A DNA stretch of 64,000 bases from Candidatus Saccharimonadota bacterium (GCA_009783305.1 WRHJ01000001.1:62001-126000); one strand, 5' to 3'; positions 31,423-40,284 are shown, counted from the stretch's first letter. The notes: a model not told the origin generated them from the letters alone. Made by a program: numbers and translations.

Positions 31423-32427
31423 ATGGATACCCGAGCATTTTCGTTCTTGGTAAGGGAGTGGGTGAAAACCTTAGACTCCAAAGCCGTGTGTGATTACCGC
31501 AAGCCTGTTGTCGGTAATCTGACAGAATTGCTCGTGAAGGCCTTTGGCCAAAACCGTACGCTGACGTTCGTGGGGGCATCTTGCCAACCATGGATGAAAG
31601 TTTCAACCATACCGGAGGTGGATGCTATTCCGCTGATTGACCCGACTCGTAAACGGCCGCGTAGATTTGCGGCTGAGGTTGCTAGTTTCTTTCGGGCACT
31701 GGAAAGCTTCGGCATAAACTACAGATTCATGTATACGGTGTCTGATATCGAAGTCAGAGTACATGCCGAGTTGGGTAATATGGGGCTTCAAATTGCCAAT
31801 ATTGATGCTATGGAGAACGCTAGGGCGAATCAAGATATGTTGGTTGGCATGTTGCTTGAAGCTGGGGTAAATGTGCAGAGATTTTCGGAGTTGGACGCGC
31901 TTACACAATATCTTCGCCCGAATTCTCTGGAACATTTGCAGTGGCTGATGGCAGGCAGAGATCCAACATATGCCCAATTTCTATCTTCGCTCTATGAGTT
32001 GGAATTTACGACCGTTTTGCCGGCTATAGCCGAGGATGAACTTGCTATCTGGTTAGATGTGCAGACTTTTGCATACCGGGATTTGGTAGAAGATTTCGAA
32101 ATGAAGGCGCGTGAATTTGCACCGGACGTACCGTTGGTTTCAGTAATTAAAAACTGTGGTAACTGGAACTACGGGAGCATTGAGCAAAATACGTTTTTGT
32201 CTAAAAATGAATTGCTTGCAAAACTCTGCGGGTTTGATATTCGTGATAAGCATCAAGTTCCAGTGACGACGGATGAGTGGAAAAATAAACTCATGCATTT
32301 GAACTCATCGAGATTGAGCGATATTTGGTATGCCGCGAGCAATATGCGGATCCTGCCAGATTGCTACGATACGGCGCGTTGGATGGTTAGTCAAATTGTT
32401 GATGCGTTTGCATTGCAGGCTCCCTAA
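31423..32427 (+). CDS. Unrecognised 334-residue protein behind an attenuator
   Basis: A soluble protein with no TM segment or signal peptide. Notable parts are GKPTRKRPRRF-like basic text (DPTRKRPRRFAAEVASFF), NIDAMENARANQDMLVGML, and WYAASNMRILPDCYDTARWM near the end. I do not recognise a family. GGGAGG precedes the ATG by about 10 nt. Transcription passes a leader peptide and terminator (31222-31338), so expression is probably conditional. A GAAA-capped hairpin lies just after the stop. Confidence 0.75.
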   Translation: MDTRAFSFLVREWVKTLDSKAVCDYRKPVVGNLTELLVKAFGQNRTLTFVGASCQPWMKVSTIPEVDAIPLIDPTRKRPRRFAAEVASFFRALESFGINYRFMYTVSDIEVRVHAELGNMGLQIANIDAMENARANQDMLVGMLLEAGVNVQRFSELDALTQYLRPNSLEHLQWLMAGRDPTYAQFLSSLYELEFTTVLPAIAEDELAIWLDVQTFAYRDLVEDFEMKAREFAPDVPLVSVIKNCGNWNYGSIEQNTFLSKNELLAKLCGFDIRDKHQVPVTTDEWKNKLMHLNSSRLSDIWYAASNMRILPDCYDTARWMVSQIVDAFALQAP

Positions 32428-32432
32428 AAATT

Positions 32433-32456
32433 GGGGGCGGTAGAAATACCGCCCCC
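32433..32456 (+). terminator. Strong GNRA-capped hairpin, probable terminator or 3' stabiliser
   Basis: GGGGGCGGTA pairs perfectly with TACCGCCCCC around a GAAA tetraloop. No T-run follows; TATAAT of the next gene begins about 10 nt later. Confidence 0.55.
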
Positions 32457-32487
32457 TGTTCAAGTATAATTTTATGAAAGGAAAGTT

Positions 32488-33561
32488 ATGGATCAGCAAG
32501 AAAAGATAGATATGCTTAAATCGTTAGTTGAAATAGATACGTCTAAGACTAAAAATATTAAACCAGCTATGACGATAGTTCGAAATTTTGCCCTAAGTAA
32601 GGGATTTTCTTGTAGGTCTATAAAAAATACCTCAGCTTTATTAATTGAAACGAATCTTGAACAGAATATGAAAGTTGGCTTCGTGGCACATATTGATGTG
32701 GTGCCGGCTATGGATTGGGAGCAAGCTTTTGTATTAACTGAAAAAGATGACAAACTGTATGCTCGCGGCGTGGTGGACGATAAGGGCCCCTTGGTGGTGT
32801 GCCTAGCAACTCTGGTGCGGCTGAAGGAATTAATGCCTAACGAAAACTTTGGGATTCTGGTAGTTTCAGATGAGGAAAATGCCAATGAGGATATTCATGA
32901 AGTTATTGCGCAAAACCTTTTTCGACCTGAATTTGCCATAGTGGTAGATGGCGGCACTTATGACATGATAGATGTTGGAGAAAAGGGTACGCTGGAGGCA
33001 AAACTGATATTTGAGACGATTGGCGGGCATAGCGGGTTTGAGAAATCCGAGGATAATGCAGCGCTTGCAGCGCGCGATCTGCTTAATGAGTTAAGTGGTC
33101 GAGCTAAGACTCAAACTGTAGATGTTGAATTCTCGCCAACCTTCGTTAATGTGAGTCGTTTTGAGGCAATAGAAAACCCCTATGGGATGCCGAGTCGTTG
33201 TGTGTTGAATATTGAGATTCAGTTTCCAATACCGCAAACTAGCGAATTTTGGAAGAACACAATAAATGAATTAGCGAATAAGTATGGCGCTGAGTTGTCG
33301 GTAAATTGGGCTAACGAACCGCATGTTTTGTCTGATGAAAGAATCTTGGGCTTTTTGAAGAGTTTGCCTGATGTTAAATTGGAGACGATTGGCGGACATG
33401 GCTTGGCTAAAGATTTGCATGAAGCGGGGATTACGGCGATTTGCCATTGTCCGATAAAGGAATATAATGCCCACTGCGTAAACGAAAACTTAGAAATAGA
33501 TGATTTACGTAAAGGTGAAGAGTTTTATACTGATTTAGCGCAGAGGTATATAAGATTATGA
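32488..33561 (+). CDS. M20-family metallopeptidase
   Basis: A 357-residue M20 peptidase/deacylase. GFVAHIDVVPAMDW carries the first metal His and Asp, YARGVVDDKGP the bridging Asp, and VVSDEENANED the catalytic Glu pair; GTLEAKLIFETIGGHSG starts the lid domain. Relatives are dipeptidases (PepV-type) or ArgE/DapE; a dipeptidase suits a peptide-scavenging host-dependent cell, which is an inference. AAAGGAAAG precedes the ATG, with TATAAT about 18 nt upstream. Confidence 0.88.
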   Translation: MDQQEKIDMLKSLVEIDTSKTKNIKPAMTIVRNFALSKGFSCRSIKNTSALLIETNLEQNMKVGFVAHIDVVPAMDWEQAFVLTEKDDKLYARGVVDDKGPLVVCLATLVRLKELMPNENFGILVVSDEENANEDIHEVIAQNLFRPEFAIVVDGGTYDMIDVGEKGTLEAKLIFETIGGHSGFEKSEDNAALAARDLLNELSGRAKTQTVDVEFSPTFVNVSRFEAIENPYGMPSRCVLNIEIQFPIPQTSEFWKNTINELANKYGAELSVNWANEPHVLSDERILGFLKSLPDVKLETIGGHGLAKDLHEAGITAICHCPIKEYNAHCVNENLEIDDLRKGEEFYTDLAQRYIRL

Positions 33562-33591
33562 TGAATAAAAATCCCCTCTTTTCAAGGGTTT

Positions 33592-33668
33592 TGGTGGAGT
33601 ATATGAGACTCGAACTCATGACCTCTTCAATGCCATTGAAGCGCTCTAGCCAACTGAGCTAATACCCC
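33592..33668 (-). tRNA. tRNA-Ala (anticodon GGC)
   Basis: Acceptor GGGGTAT/ATACTCC (one G-T), anticodon stem CTTCA/TGAAG with loop ATGGCAT (anticodon GGC), T loop TTCGAGT, discriminator A, CCA encoded. Confidence 0.95.
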
Positions 33669-33720
33669 GCGAGATTACTTTATCATAAAAATGTGAAAAT
33701 GGACATGGTACAATGATGTT

Positions 33721-33930
33721 ATGAATATGAGAATAGAGGGAAGACAACCGGTGATAAAACCAGTGGAACCGGTTCATCGCGGGGAAAATAATCCACGACG
33801 CAACCCGGATAAAGAGCGGCAAGAGGATATAATTCGCGAAGCTGAAAGGCGAAGCCAAATAGAGATCGGACGGGCGACAATTAATACTGTCAAGAGTGAA
33901 ACTGGCCGTCATATTGATATAAAAATTTAA
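33721..33930 (+). CDS. Small charged protein, leaderless
   Basis: A 69-residue, highly charged protein with Pro/Arg-rich start (RIEGRQPVIKPVEPVHRG) and a helical middle (KERQEDIIREAERRSQIE). I recognise no family. The ATG lies 6 nt after TACAAT (33709-33714) and there is no ribosome site. A terminator follows at 33946. It is a single-gene unit facing the r-protein block. Confidence 0.6.
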   Translation: MNMRIEGRQPVIKPVEPVHRGENNPRRNPDKERQEDIIREAERRSQIEIGRATINTVKSETGRHIDIKI

Positions 33931-33945
33931 AGTAATTGGCTATAC

Positions 33946-33976
33946 AAAAAATACCCCTGCAACAGAGGTATTTTTC
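33946..33976. terminator. Bidirectional terminator
   Basis: AAATACC-C-CTG pairs with CAG-A-GGTATTT around CAA, with A-runs and T-runs on both sides. It ends both the 33721 gene (plus) and the rpsI transcript (minus). Confidence 0.85.
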
Positions 33977-33979
33977 TTG

Positions 33980-33995
33980 AAATGCATATGCATTT
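33980..33995. repeat. 16-bp palindrome AAATGCATATGCATTT, copy 1
   Basis: A perfect palindrome that reaches into the stop codon of rpsI. An identical copy lies at 37798-37813 between infA and rpmJ. Both flank the alpha/S13 part of the r-protein cluster. Confidence 0.7.
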
Positions 33996-34404
33996 AGCGC
34001 TTGCTGAATTGTTCCTTTTTGCGAGCGCTGCGCAGACCGTAGTGCTTGCGTTCTTTTTCACGAGAATCGCGCTTCATTAGACCGGCTTTCTTGAGTACTG
34101 GGCGGAATTCTGGGAATTCTGCGACTAGAGCTCTAGAAATGCCGAGCTTGATGGCGTCAACTTGTCCAGCTAGACCGCCGCCGTTGACTTTGACAGAAAC
34201 GTCGTAGTCTTTTTGCTTTTGAGTGGCAGCTAGCGGATCGGTGATCTCGGCCATTAGGGTTTTGTTTCCGCTGAGATATTCAAGAGCCGGCTTGTCATTG
34301 ATGATGATATTGCCTTTGCCCTTAATCAGGCGGACACGGGCGGTGGCAGCTTTGCGGCGGCCAGCACCGTAAGTGTAGGTGGTTTTCTTGGCAGTAGCTA
34401 ACAT
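33994..34404 (-). CDS. rpsI: Ribosomal protein S9
   Basis: A 136-residue S9. YTYGAGRRKAATARVRL at the start and the basic tail ending KKEQFSKR (normally reaching the P-site tRNA) are diagnostic. The ATG overlaps the rplM stop by 1 nt. Last gene of the alpha-type block. Confidence 0.97.
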   Translation of the reverse strand: MLATAKKTTYTYGAGRRKAATARVRLIKGKGNIIINDKPALEYLSGNKTLMAEITDPLAATQKQKDYDVSVKVNGGGLAGQVDAIKLGISRALVAEFPEFRPVLKKAGLMKRDSREKERKHYGLRSARKKEQFSKR

Positions 34405-34829
34405 TATTTGATCTCCTTTGGTTGCTGAGCAGTATGAGCGTGCTCGGCGCCTGGGAAGACTTTGAGTCTTTTTAGGCGTTCTGCTTGCAACTTATTTTTT
34501 GGAATCATACCGGCAACAGCTTGCTCAATGACTAGGGCTGGGTTTTTCTCGATGACTTCTTCTAGAGTGAGATCTTTGAGATTTCCAGGGTAGCCAGAGT
34601 GGCGGTAGTAATGTTTGTCGGTCATCTTATTGCCAGTGACTTTGATGTCTTTGGCATTAGTGACGACTACGAAATCGCCGTTGTCGTTGTGCGGAGTGAA
34701 AGTAACTTTTGATTTGCCCATGATCTTGTCAGCGATGATAACTGAAAGTCTGCCAAGAGGCATAGTCGAAGCGTCTATAATCCACCACTCGCGGCTGATT
34801 TCGGCAGTTTTTTGGGAATAAGTTTTCAT
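34404..34829 (-). CDS. rplM: Ribosomal protein L13
   Basis: A 141-residue L13. REWWIIDASTMPLGRL, TPHNDNGDFVVVTNA and HYYRHSGYPGNLK are family markers. GGAGAAAAAGTA precedes the ATG, which overlaps the rplQ end. It pairs with rpsI as in most bacteria. Confidence 0.97.
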   Translation of the reverse strand: MKTYSQKTAEISREWWIIDASTMPLGRLSVIIADKIMGKSKVTFTPHNDNGDFVVVTNAKDIKVTGNKMTDKHYYRHSGYPGNLKDLTLEEVIEKNPALVIEQAVAGMIPKNKLQAERLKRLKVFPGAEHAHTAQQPKEIK

Positions 34830-35251
34830 TACTTTTTCTCCTTTTTGACGACAGGTTTGGCGGCGGGCTTTTTGACTTCTGGTTTAGCTACGGTAATCTC
34901 GTCGACGAAAGCGATAGTGGCCATTTCGGCGTTGTCGCCTTTGCGGTAACCGATGCTTTTGATCCTAAGATAGCCGCTGTCACGCTTGATGGCTGGTACG
35001 ACGATATCGATAAGATGAGCGGCAGCTTGCATGCTGTCAAGCCGGGCGACGATGAGGCGGCGGTTGGCCAGTCCACCTTTTTTGGCTAGTGTGACTAATT
35101 TTTCGGTGTAGCGGCGCATTTCTTTGGCTTTGGTCAATGTAGTGTTGATTGAGTGATTGAGGATCAGCGCACAGATTAGCCCACGTAGCAGTGCCTTTCT
35201 CTGATCAGTTTCGCGGCCAAATTTGCGGCCTTTGTATCCGTGGCGGTGCAT
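34829..35251 (-). CDS. rplQ: Ribosomal protein L17
   Basis: A 140-residue L17. MHRHGYKGRKFGRETDQRKA and LRGLICALILNHSINTTLTKA are diagnostic. The C-terminus has a Lys/Ala/Pro-rich extension (KKPAAKPVVKKEKK). It follows rpoA by 1 nt, the canonical rpoA-rplQ order. Confidence 0.97.
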   Translation of the reverse strand: MHRHGYKGRKFGRETDQRKALLRGLICALILNHSINTTLTKAKEMRRYTEKLVTLAKKGGLANRRLIVARLDSMQAAAHLIDIVVPAIKRDSGYLRIKSIGYRKGDNAEMATIAFVDEITVAKPEVKKPAAKPVVKKEKK

Positions 35252-35252
35252 A

Positions 35253-36176
35253 TTAAACCTTCAATTCCGTTAATTTTTCTCTAACTTCGTCGAGAGCTTT
35301 ACTACCGAAACCTTTGAGTTCTTTCAGGTCGGTTTCGGAGAGCATAACGAGGTCGCGGACGGTGCGGATTTCGTTGTTCAGCAATGCGTTAGCGGTGCGG
35401 GCAGACAGTCCCATTTCTTCAACTGGCATCATGAGGCCAGATTCGTCTTCGGTAGTGGTGCTAGTGGGAGCTGGTGCGGATTCGACGGTAGTGGTGCCCG
35501 CAAGAGCCTTGTATTGGTTGACTAAGATAGCAGCAGCTTCTTCGAAAGCTTCACGGGGAGTGATGGTGCCATCAGTGTCGATAGTGACAGTTAGTTGCTG
35601 CAGGTTAGTATCTTGACCGACACGAGTATTCTCGGCCTTGTAGCGGACGCGCAGGACTGGTGTAAAGACTGCATCGATAGCGATCATATCGCTGTTGGTG
35701 CGAGATTCGCTGGACTGTTCGATATTGAGATAACCGCGGCCGGTGTCGACGACTAGGTCCATTTTGAGAGTGAACTTGGGATCGTCGATGTTGCAGATAA
35801 TCTGTTGAGGATTGGCAATTTCGATTTCGGCGGGGAGTTTGATATCGCGGGCAAAAACCGTGCCAGCGCCTTTTTTCTCTAGATGCAGTTCGATGGGCGT
35901 ATCAGAGTGAGATTTGACGTGGATGTTCTTGAGGTTGAGCATAATATCGACAACGTCTTCAGCAATGCCAGGGATGGCCGTAAATTCGTGCGTGGTGCCT
36001 TCAATGCGAAAAGCCGTGATGGCAGCACCTTTGATGCTGGAGAGCAGAACGCGGCGCAAGGAGTTGCCGAGCGTATTGCCGTAGCCGTAGTAAAGCGGTT
36101 TGATGACAAAACTGGTGCTGTTTTCGCCAAGTTCGTTGATTTCTGCAAGTGTTGCTTCGTGGATAACTTTTGACAT
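35253..36176 (-). CDS. rpoA: RNA polymerase alpha subunit
   Basis: About 307 residues. The N-terminal dimerisation domain has YGNTLGNSLRRVLLSSIKG, and the C-terminal domain (EEMGLSARTANALLNNEIRT, LKGFGSKALDEV) is complete, so UP-element and activator contacts are possible. I start at the ATG at 36176, after the S4 stop and with AAAGGAGAA upstream; the longer frame to 36209 would overlap rpsD. Confidence 0.97.
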   Translation of the reverse strand: MSKVIHEATLAEINELGENSTSFVIKPLYYGYGNTLGNSLRRVLLSSIKGAAITAFRIEGTTHEFTAIPGIAEDVVDIMLNLKNIHVKSHSDTPIELHLEKKGAGTVFARDIKLPAEIEIANPQQIICNIDDPKFTLKMDLVVDTGRGYLNIEQSSESRTNSDMIAIDAVFTPVLRVRYKAENTRVGQDTNLQQLTVTIDTDGTITPREAFEEAAAILVNQYKALAGTTTVESAPAPTSTTTEDESGLMMPVEEMGLSARTANALLNNEIRTVRDLVMLSETDLKELKGFGSKALDEVREKLTELKV

Positions 36177-36189
36177 ATTCTTTTCTCCT

Positions 36190-36807
36190 TTAGCGTGAGT
36201 AGTACTCAACGATTAATTGTTCGTTTATGCCCACCTCGGCTTCTTCGCGCTTTGGTGATCCAGTGATTTCAATTTTGCGTTTTTTAACATCGGTCTTGAG
36301 CCAAGAAAGAGGCTGAGGGCCAGCGGCGCCGATGACGTTTTCAAGATTTTTGAAATATTCAGATTTTTGAGATTTTGGCCGAACTTCCAAGACATCGCCA
36401 GATTTCATGCGGATGGACGGGATATCGATACGATGACCGTTAAGCAGGAAATGGCCGTGAGAAACGAGTTGCCGGGCGGCGCGGCGAGAGGTAGCAAAGC
36501 CAGCGCGGTAAACGGTATTATCGGCGCGACGCTCTAGGTAGTTCAGGAGAGCTTCGCCAGTCTGGCCTTCGGCTTTTTGAGCCTCGTGGACTAATTTGGC
36601 GAATTGTTTTTCGAGCAAGCCGTAAATACGGCGAGTTTTTTGCTTTTCGCGGAGCTGAGTCAAATAAAGACTGCCGCCGCGGACACGCATGTCAGCGTGC
36701 TGTCCAGGAATACCGGACTTGCGAGCCATGATTTTATGAGCTTTAGGATGAAGCGCATAACCTTCACGACGGGATTGTTTTGCAATTGGGGTATTATCAC
36801 GTGCCAT
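36190..36807 (-). CDS. rpsD: Ribosomal protein S4 (zinc-free type)
   Basis: A 205-residue S4. The S4 domain is clear (RRADNTVYRAGFATSRRAAR, QLVSHGHFLLNGHRIDIPS). The N-terminal Cys knuckle is absent, so this is the C-minus form. The ATG overlaps the rpsK stop by 1 nt. Confidence 0.97.
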   Translation of the reverse strand: MARDNTPIAKQSRREGYALHPKAHKIMARKSGIPGQHADMRVRGGSLYLTQLREKQKTRRIYGLLEKQFAKLVHEAQKAEGQTGEALLNYLERRADNTVYRAGFATSRRAARQLVSHGHFLLNGHRIDIPSIRMKSGDVLEVRPKSQKSEYFKNLENVIGAAGPQPLSWLKTDVKKRKIEITGSPKREEAEVGINEQLIVEYYSR

Positions 36808-37238
36808 TATGGTTTCCTTTCTCCCTTAGGTCGCACACCACCATGTGGGATCGGAGTTTTATCGGTAACACTGCTGATGGAAATACTTTGTGAACTAATG
36901 GCGCGGATGGCGCTGTCGCGGCCAAGTCCGATGCCTTTGACAAATACGTCTACGCTGTTCATGCCGTGTTCTTGTTTGGCGACCTGTGCAACTTTTTCAG
37001 CGGCAACTTGAGCGGCGTAAGCAGTTCCCTTTTTGGAACCACGGAAACCGTTGGCGCCGGCTGAACTGGCGACCAAAATCTCACCTTTTTTATCTGTAAT
37101 GCTGATAATAGTATTGTTGAAGGTAGCTTGAATATGAACTTCACCTGCCTGAACAATGCGTTTGCTTTTTTTGGTCTTTTTAGTGACCTTTTGCTCCACT
37201 TGCGGAGCCTCAGTAGTAATAACTTCTTCTGCTGTCAT
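36807..37238 (-). CDS. rpsK: Ribosomal protein S11
   Basis: A 143-residue S11 with a Lys/Thr/Glu-rich N-terminal extension (about 25 residues). The core GEVHIQATFNNTIISITD and RPKGERKP-like end (PIPHGGVRPKGERKP) are diagnostic. AAGGAG precedes the ATG. Confidence 0.97.
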   Translation of the reverse strand: MTAEEVITTEAPQVEQKVTKKTKKSKRIVQAGEVHIQATFNNTIISITDKKGEILVASSAGANGFRGSKKGTAYAAQVAAEKVAQVAKQEHGMNSVDVFVKGIGLGRDSAIRAISSQSISISSVTDKTPIPHGGVRPKGERKP

Positions 37239-37250
37239 ACTAATAACTCC

Positions 37251-37637
37251 TTAAGTTTTGCTCGCAGCTTTAGGTTGTGCACCACCAACTGCAATTGCCC
37301 TACCCTTACGAGTTCGTGCATTCGTACGAGTGCGTTGACCATTGACTGGAAGACCAGCCTTGTGGCGTAAACCTTTATACGTATTAATATCCTTAATACG
37401 CTTAATATTATTGGTCACGAGGCGCTTCAAGTCACCTTCAACGGTATATTTTGTAGAAATAATATCGTTTAGTTTCTGTTCGTCAGCCTCGGTGAGATCT
37501 TTCACCCGAGTGGTCGGCTCAATTTTGGCCGCCGCAAGGATGGCTTTGCTTGTGGTGTGACCGATTCCGTAAACCGACGTTAATGCAACCCACACTTGCT
37601 TGTCGTTCGGGATAGTGACGCCGGCGATTCTTGCCAT
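37251..37637 (-). CDS. rpsM: Ribosomal protein S13
   Basis: A 128-residue S13. MARIAGVTIPNDKQVWVALT, YGIGHTTSKAIL and GLRHKAGLPVNGQRTRTNAR are diagnostic. It starts 2 nt after the rpmJ stop with only a weak AGGGT site, suggesting coupling to rpmJ. Confidence 0.97.
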   Translation of the reverse strand: MARIAGVTIPNDKQVWVALTSVYGIGHTTSKAILAAAKIEPTTRVKDLTEADEQKLNDIISTKYTVEGDLKRLVTNNIKRIKDINTYKGLRHKAGLPVNGQRTRTNARTRKGRAIAVGGAQPKAASKT

Positions 37638-37639
37638 GC

Positions 37640-37756
37640 TTAACCCTGCCTTTGCTTATTCTTAGGTTTTTTCTTATTGATGATACGAAGTATGCCTTTG
37701 CGGCGGACTACGATATCATCCGGGCTGATTTTCTTGACACTTGCGCGAACTTTCAT
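37640..37756 (-). CDS. rpmJ: Ribosomal protein L36 (zinc-free type)
   Basis: A 38-residue protein. It begins [20 protein letters not shown] and ends KPKNKQRQG, the L36 pattern. The usual Cys-Cys-Cys-His zinc ligands are replaced (ISPDD for the first pair), so it is the C-minus form. It lies in the canonical infA-rpmJ-rpsM order. Confidence 0.95.
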   Translation of the reverse strand: MKVRASVKKISPDDIVVRRKGILRIINKKKPKNKQRQG

Positions 37757-37797
37757 GTTAAGAAAATGTCCTTTCTTGGGAGATTTTCAGTCGGCTG

Positions 37798-37813
37798 AAA
37801 TGCATATGCATTT
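37798..37813. repeat. 16-bp palindrome AAATGCATATGCATTT, copy 2
   Basis: Identical to the copy at 33980-33995. Here it is enclosed by TCGGCTG (37791-37797) and CAGCCGA, giving a longer hairpin in the infA-rpmJ spacer that could act as a processing site or partial terminator. Confidence 0.65.
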
Positions 37814-37839
37814 CGGGCAGCCGAAATTCTCGATTAAAT

Positions 37840-38064
37840 TTAATCTTTGAGGCGGAAGCTGATTCTGCCCTTTGTAAGATCGTAAGGGGTTAACTCAACT
37901 TCTACCTTATCACCTGGGACAAGTCGGATATAATTTTTGCGCATTTTACCCGACATGTGCGCGATGATAATATGACCATTCTCCAGAGAAACCCGGAATT
38001 GGGTACCAGGCAGAGCCTCAACGACTTTGCCGGTGAGTTTAATCACTTCCTTTTGACTAGCCAT
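37840..38064 (-). CDS. infA: Translation initiation factor IF-1
   Basis: A 74-residue OB-fold protein. [40 protein letters not shown] and [15 protein letters not shown] are diagnostic. AAGGT lies before the ATG and it has its own promoter (38106-38078), so the infA-to-rpsI block can be transcribed apart from secY. Confidence 0.97.
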   Translation of the reverse strand: MASQKEVIKLTGKVVEALPGTQFRVSLENGHIIIAHMSGKMRKNYIRLVPGDKVEVELTPYDLTKGRISFRLKD

Positions 38065-38077
38065 AAATTACCTTGCT

Positions 38078-38106
38078 AGTGTATCAAAAATTTGTCAAGT
38101 TGTAAA
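38078..38106 (-). promoter_or_regulatory. Promoter of infA
   Basis: TTTACA (38106..38101) and TACACT (38083..38078) separated by 17 nt, located between the sortase stop and infA. Confidence 0.65.
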
Positions 38107-38112
38107 GGGTTT

Positions 38113-38820
38113 TTACTCTTCGTTTTCCACAAGAACAGCGCGGACCATAGCGCGAGCATTGTAAGTGCGTTTTTGTTGGCTCCAATCGCCAGCACAGGAG
38201 ATGAGCGAGAGTGATTCTTTGCCCGGTACTGGCGATTTTAGCATGGTGGACATATAAGCATTGGCTTGAGCAATAGGCATAGATTGGCTTTCGTAGACCT
38301 CATATTTGAAAATGGCGCCATCGCCACGTTCGATGGTGAGGATATCGCCTTTTCTGACTTGGTCGAGGTTATCAAAGATGCCGATTCTGGTGGGGCCACC
38401 TTTGTGGCCGTTCATTAGGATAGTGCCACCTTGTCCTGGCTTACTGGAATTGCGATACCAGGCTACATCGAAAATACCGGATAGAGTATCCATGGCACCG
38501 GATGAAGTGAGTCCGACTTCACGGACTCGAGCTTTGGTGTGTTGGCCCATAAATGCACCCATGAGGTAGCGGGGTTTGTCAGGGGATACTATATGAGCGG
38601 CCTTGTCCGCGTCAGTGACGGGAGTTTCATCGACGGCCGATGGTTCTGGAACGCTGACGCCAATTTCTATAGCTTGATCGCGGATGGATCCTTCTTTGTC
38701 TTGATAGTAGAAGTGCTCCCAAAGGGCGACTTTGATCAGACAGCCGAGCAGGAATAGCGCGAGGATAATTAGGATAATTTGGGGAATTTTTCGGACTACA
38801 GTATTGATGCGGAGGCTCAT
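38113..38820 (-). CDS. Sortase in the secY-infA position
   Basis: A 235-residue type II membrane protein. One TM helix (about 12-32), then a sortase core with H139 (ILMNGHKGGPT), C209 (LSLISCAGDW) and R223 (TYNARAMVRA); it resembles class D/E enzymes. Its ATG overlaps the secY stop (ATGA), so it is translated with SecY. This is the place usually held by adk and map. It may anchor proteins as they leave the SecY channel, which is an inference. Confidence 0.87.
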   Translation of the reverse strand: MSLRINTVVRKIPQIILIILALFLLGCLIKVALWEHFYYQDKEGSIRDQAIEIGVSVPEPSAVDETPVTDADKAAHIVSPDKPRYLMGAFMGQHTKARVREVGLTSSGAMDTLSGIFDVAWYRNSSKPGQGGTILMNGHKGGPTRIGIFDNLDQVRKGDILTIERGDGAIFKYEVYESQSMPIAQANAYMSTMLKSPVPGKESLSLISCAGDWSQQKRTYNARAMVRAVLVENEE

Positions 38821-40220
38821 TTGTATTCGTCGTAGGTAATCATCAGCGCACGCGAGTTGAGCTGACGGAGACTTTCGAGTGCCACCGTCACTACGATTAG
38901 GAGTCCAGTTCCACTAAGAGCGAGCCCAATTGGGGCACCAGAGATGATAATGAATATATAGTCTGTGATAAATGGGAGCATGGCGATGAGGCCAAGCGCG
39001 AGTGAACCGAAGAGATTGAGTCGGCGCATCGTGGTGTCAAAGTATTTTTGGGTGGCTAGGCCGGGACGAACGCCTTCGATGAAACCGCCTTGTTTTTGAA
39101 GGTTTTCGGCGATTTCTTTGGTGTTAAAGATAATGCTGGTGTAGAAATATGTGAAGGCGACGACGAGGATGAAGTAACATGCTGGGTAGATGAACCACTC
39201 TGGGGTGAGAGCGGTGAAGTTTTGAGCAGAAGGCGCGGAGAACCAGCTGGTGAGGTTGGCGGCAAACTGATTGCCTGGATCGGCACTTTGCATAATTTGG
39301 CCTATAAAAGACGGTAAGGATAGGAAGGCGACGGCGAAGATGACGGGGACGACGCCGGCGGCGATCAGTTTAATAGGCATGATAGATTTAATGCCACCAT
39401 ATGAGCTGTTGCCGTGGACACGTTTAGCGTAATTTATGGTTATAATACGCTGTGCCTCGTTGATTTTGACAAGACAATAGAGAACGATGACGATGCCAAC
39501 ACCCAATGCTAGCGTAATATAGAAGACGTTCGGGTTGACTGGGAGCTCGAACCAGCCAAACATGCTGAGGCTGCCAGCAGTGGTATCAAAGAGTGAATTG
39601 CCAAGATTGGCGATGGTGGAGGGGAAGGCGGAAATGATGCTGGCGAAGATGACCATGGAGATGCCGTTGCCGATGCCCTGCTCGGTGATGAGTTCGCCGA
39701 GCCACATCAGGATGAGCGAGCCGGCGGTCATCGAAACGATGGATAGAATCCACTGTATGGTCGTGGGCTCGATGGCGACGGTGGTGTTGCTGGCGATAAC
39801 TTGCTGGTAGAGGATAAAGATGTATGCGATGGATTGGAGGATAGCGAGTGGCACGGTGGCCATGCGGGTCCATTGGTTGATCTTGCGGCGGCCGGATTCG
39901 CCGTCGTTGTGGAGTTCTTCCATTTTCGGGATGGCTTTAGTGAGAAGCTGGGTGACAATGGAGGCAGTAATGAAGGGCGAGAGGCCGACCAGGATGATTG
40001 AGAAGCTAGTGAGTCCGCCACCGGATATGAGATTGATGAAACCGCCGAAGTCGGTGCTGTTGATGAAGTTTTGGACAGCTTCCTTAAAGTTGCTAGCATC
40101 GCCAAGCGGGACTGGGATGTGGGCGAGGAAGCGGTAGGCAATCAAAATACCGAAGATAATAAGTATGCGTTTGAGCATGCTCTTGTTGCGGAACGAACGG
40201 AAAATTGTCTTGAAATTCAT
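38817..40220 (-). CDS. secY: Preprotein translocase subunit SecY
   Basis: A 467-residue protein with ten TM helices. RILIIFGILIAYRFLAHIPV near the start, GIGNGISMVIFASII, KRVHGNSSYGG and GFIEGVRPGLATQKYF are SecY signatures. AGAGGT precedes the ATG. A TTGATT-N18-TAATAT promoter candidate lies in the 40221-40284 spacer, so it is not dependent on the surface-protein gene upstream. Confidence 0.97.
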   Translation of the reverse strand: MNFKTIFRSFRNKSMLKRILIIFGILIAYRFLAHIPVPLGDASNFKEAVQNFINSTDFGGFINLISGGGLTSFSIILVGLSPFITASIVTQLLTKAIPKMEELHNDGESGRRKINQWTRMATVPLAILQSIAYIFILYQQVIASNTTVAIEPTTIQWILSIVSMTAGSLILMWLGELITEQGIGNGISMVIFASIISAFPSTIANLGNSLFDTTAGSLSMFGWFELPVNPNVFYITLALGVGIVIVLYCLVKINEAQRIITINYAKRVHGNSSYGGIKSIMPIKLIAAGVVPVIFAVAFLSLPSFIGQIMQSADPGNQFAANLTSWFSAPSAQNFTALTPEWFIYPACYFILVVAFTYFYTSIIFNTKEIAENLQKQGGFIEGVRPGLATQKYFDTTMRRLNLFGSLALGLIAMLPFITDYIFIIISGAPIGLALSGTGLLIVVTVALESLRQLNSRALMITYDEYK

Positions 40221-40284
40221 GAATACCTCTAAAATTTACTTCATTTATATTACCATGGTTTGCTGGACTAAATCAACGGTGGTT

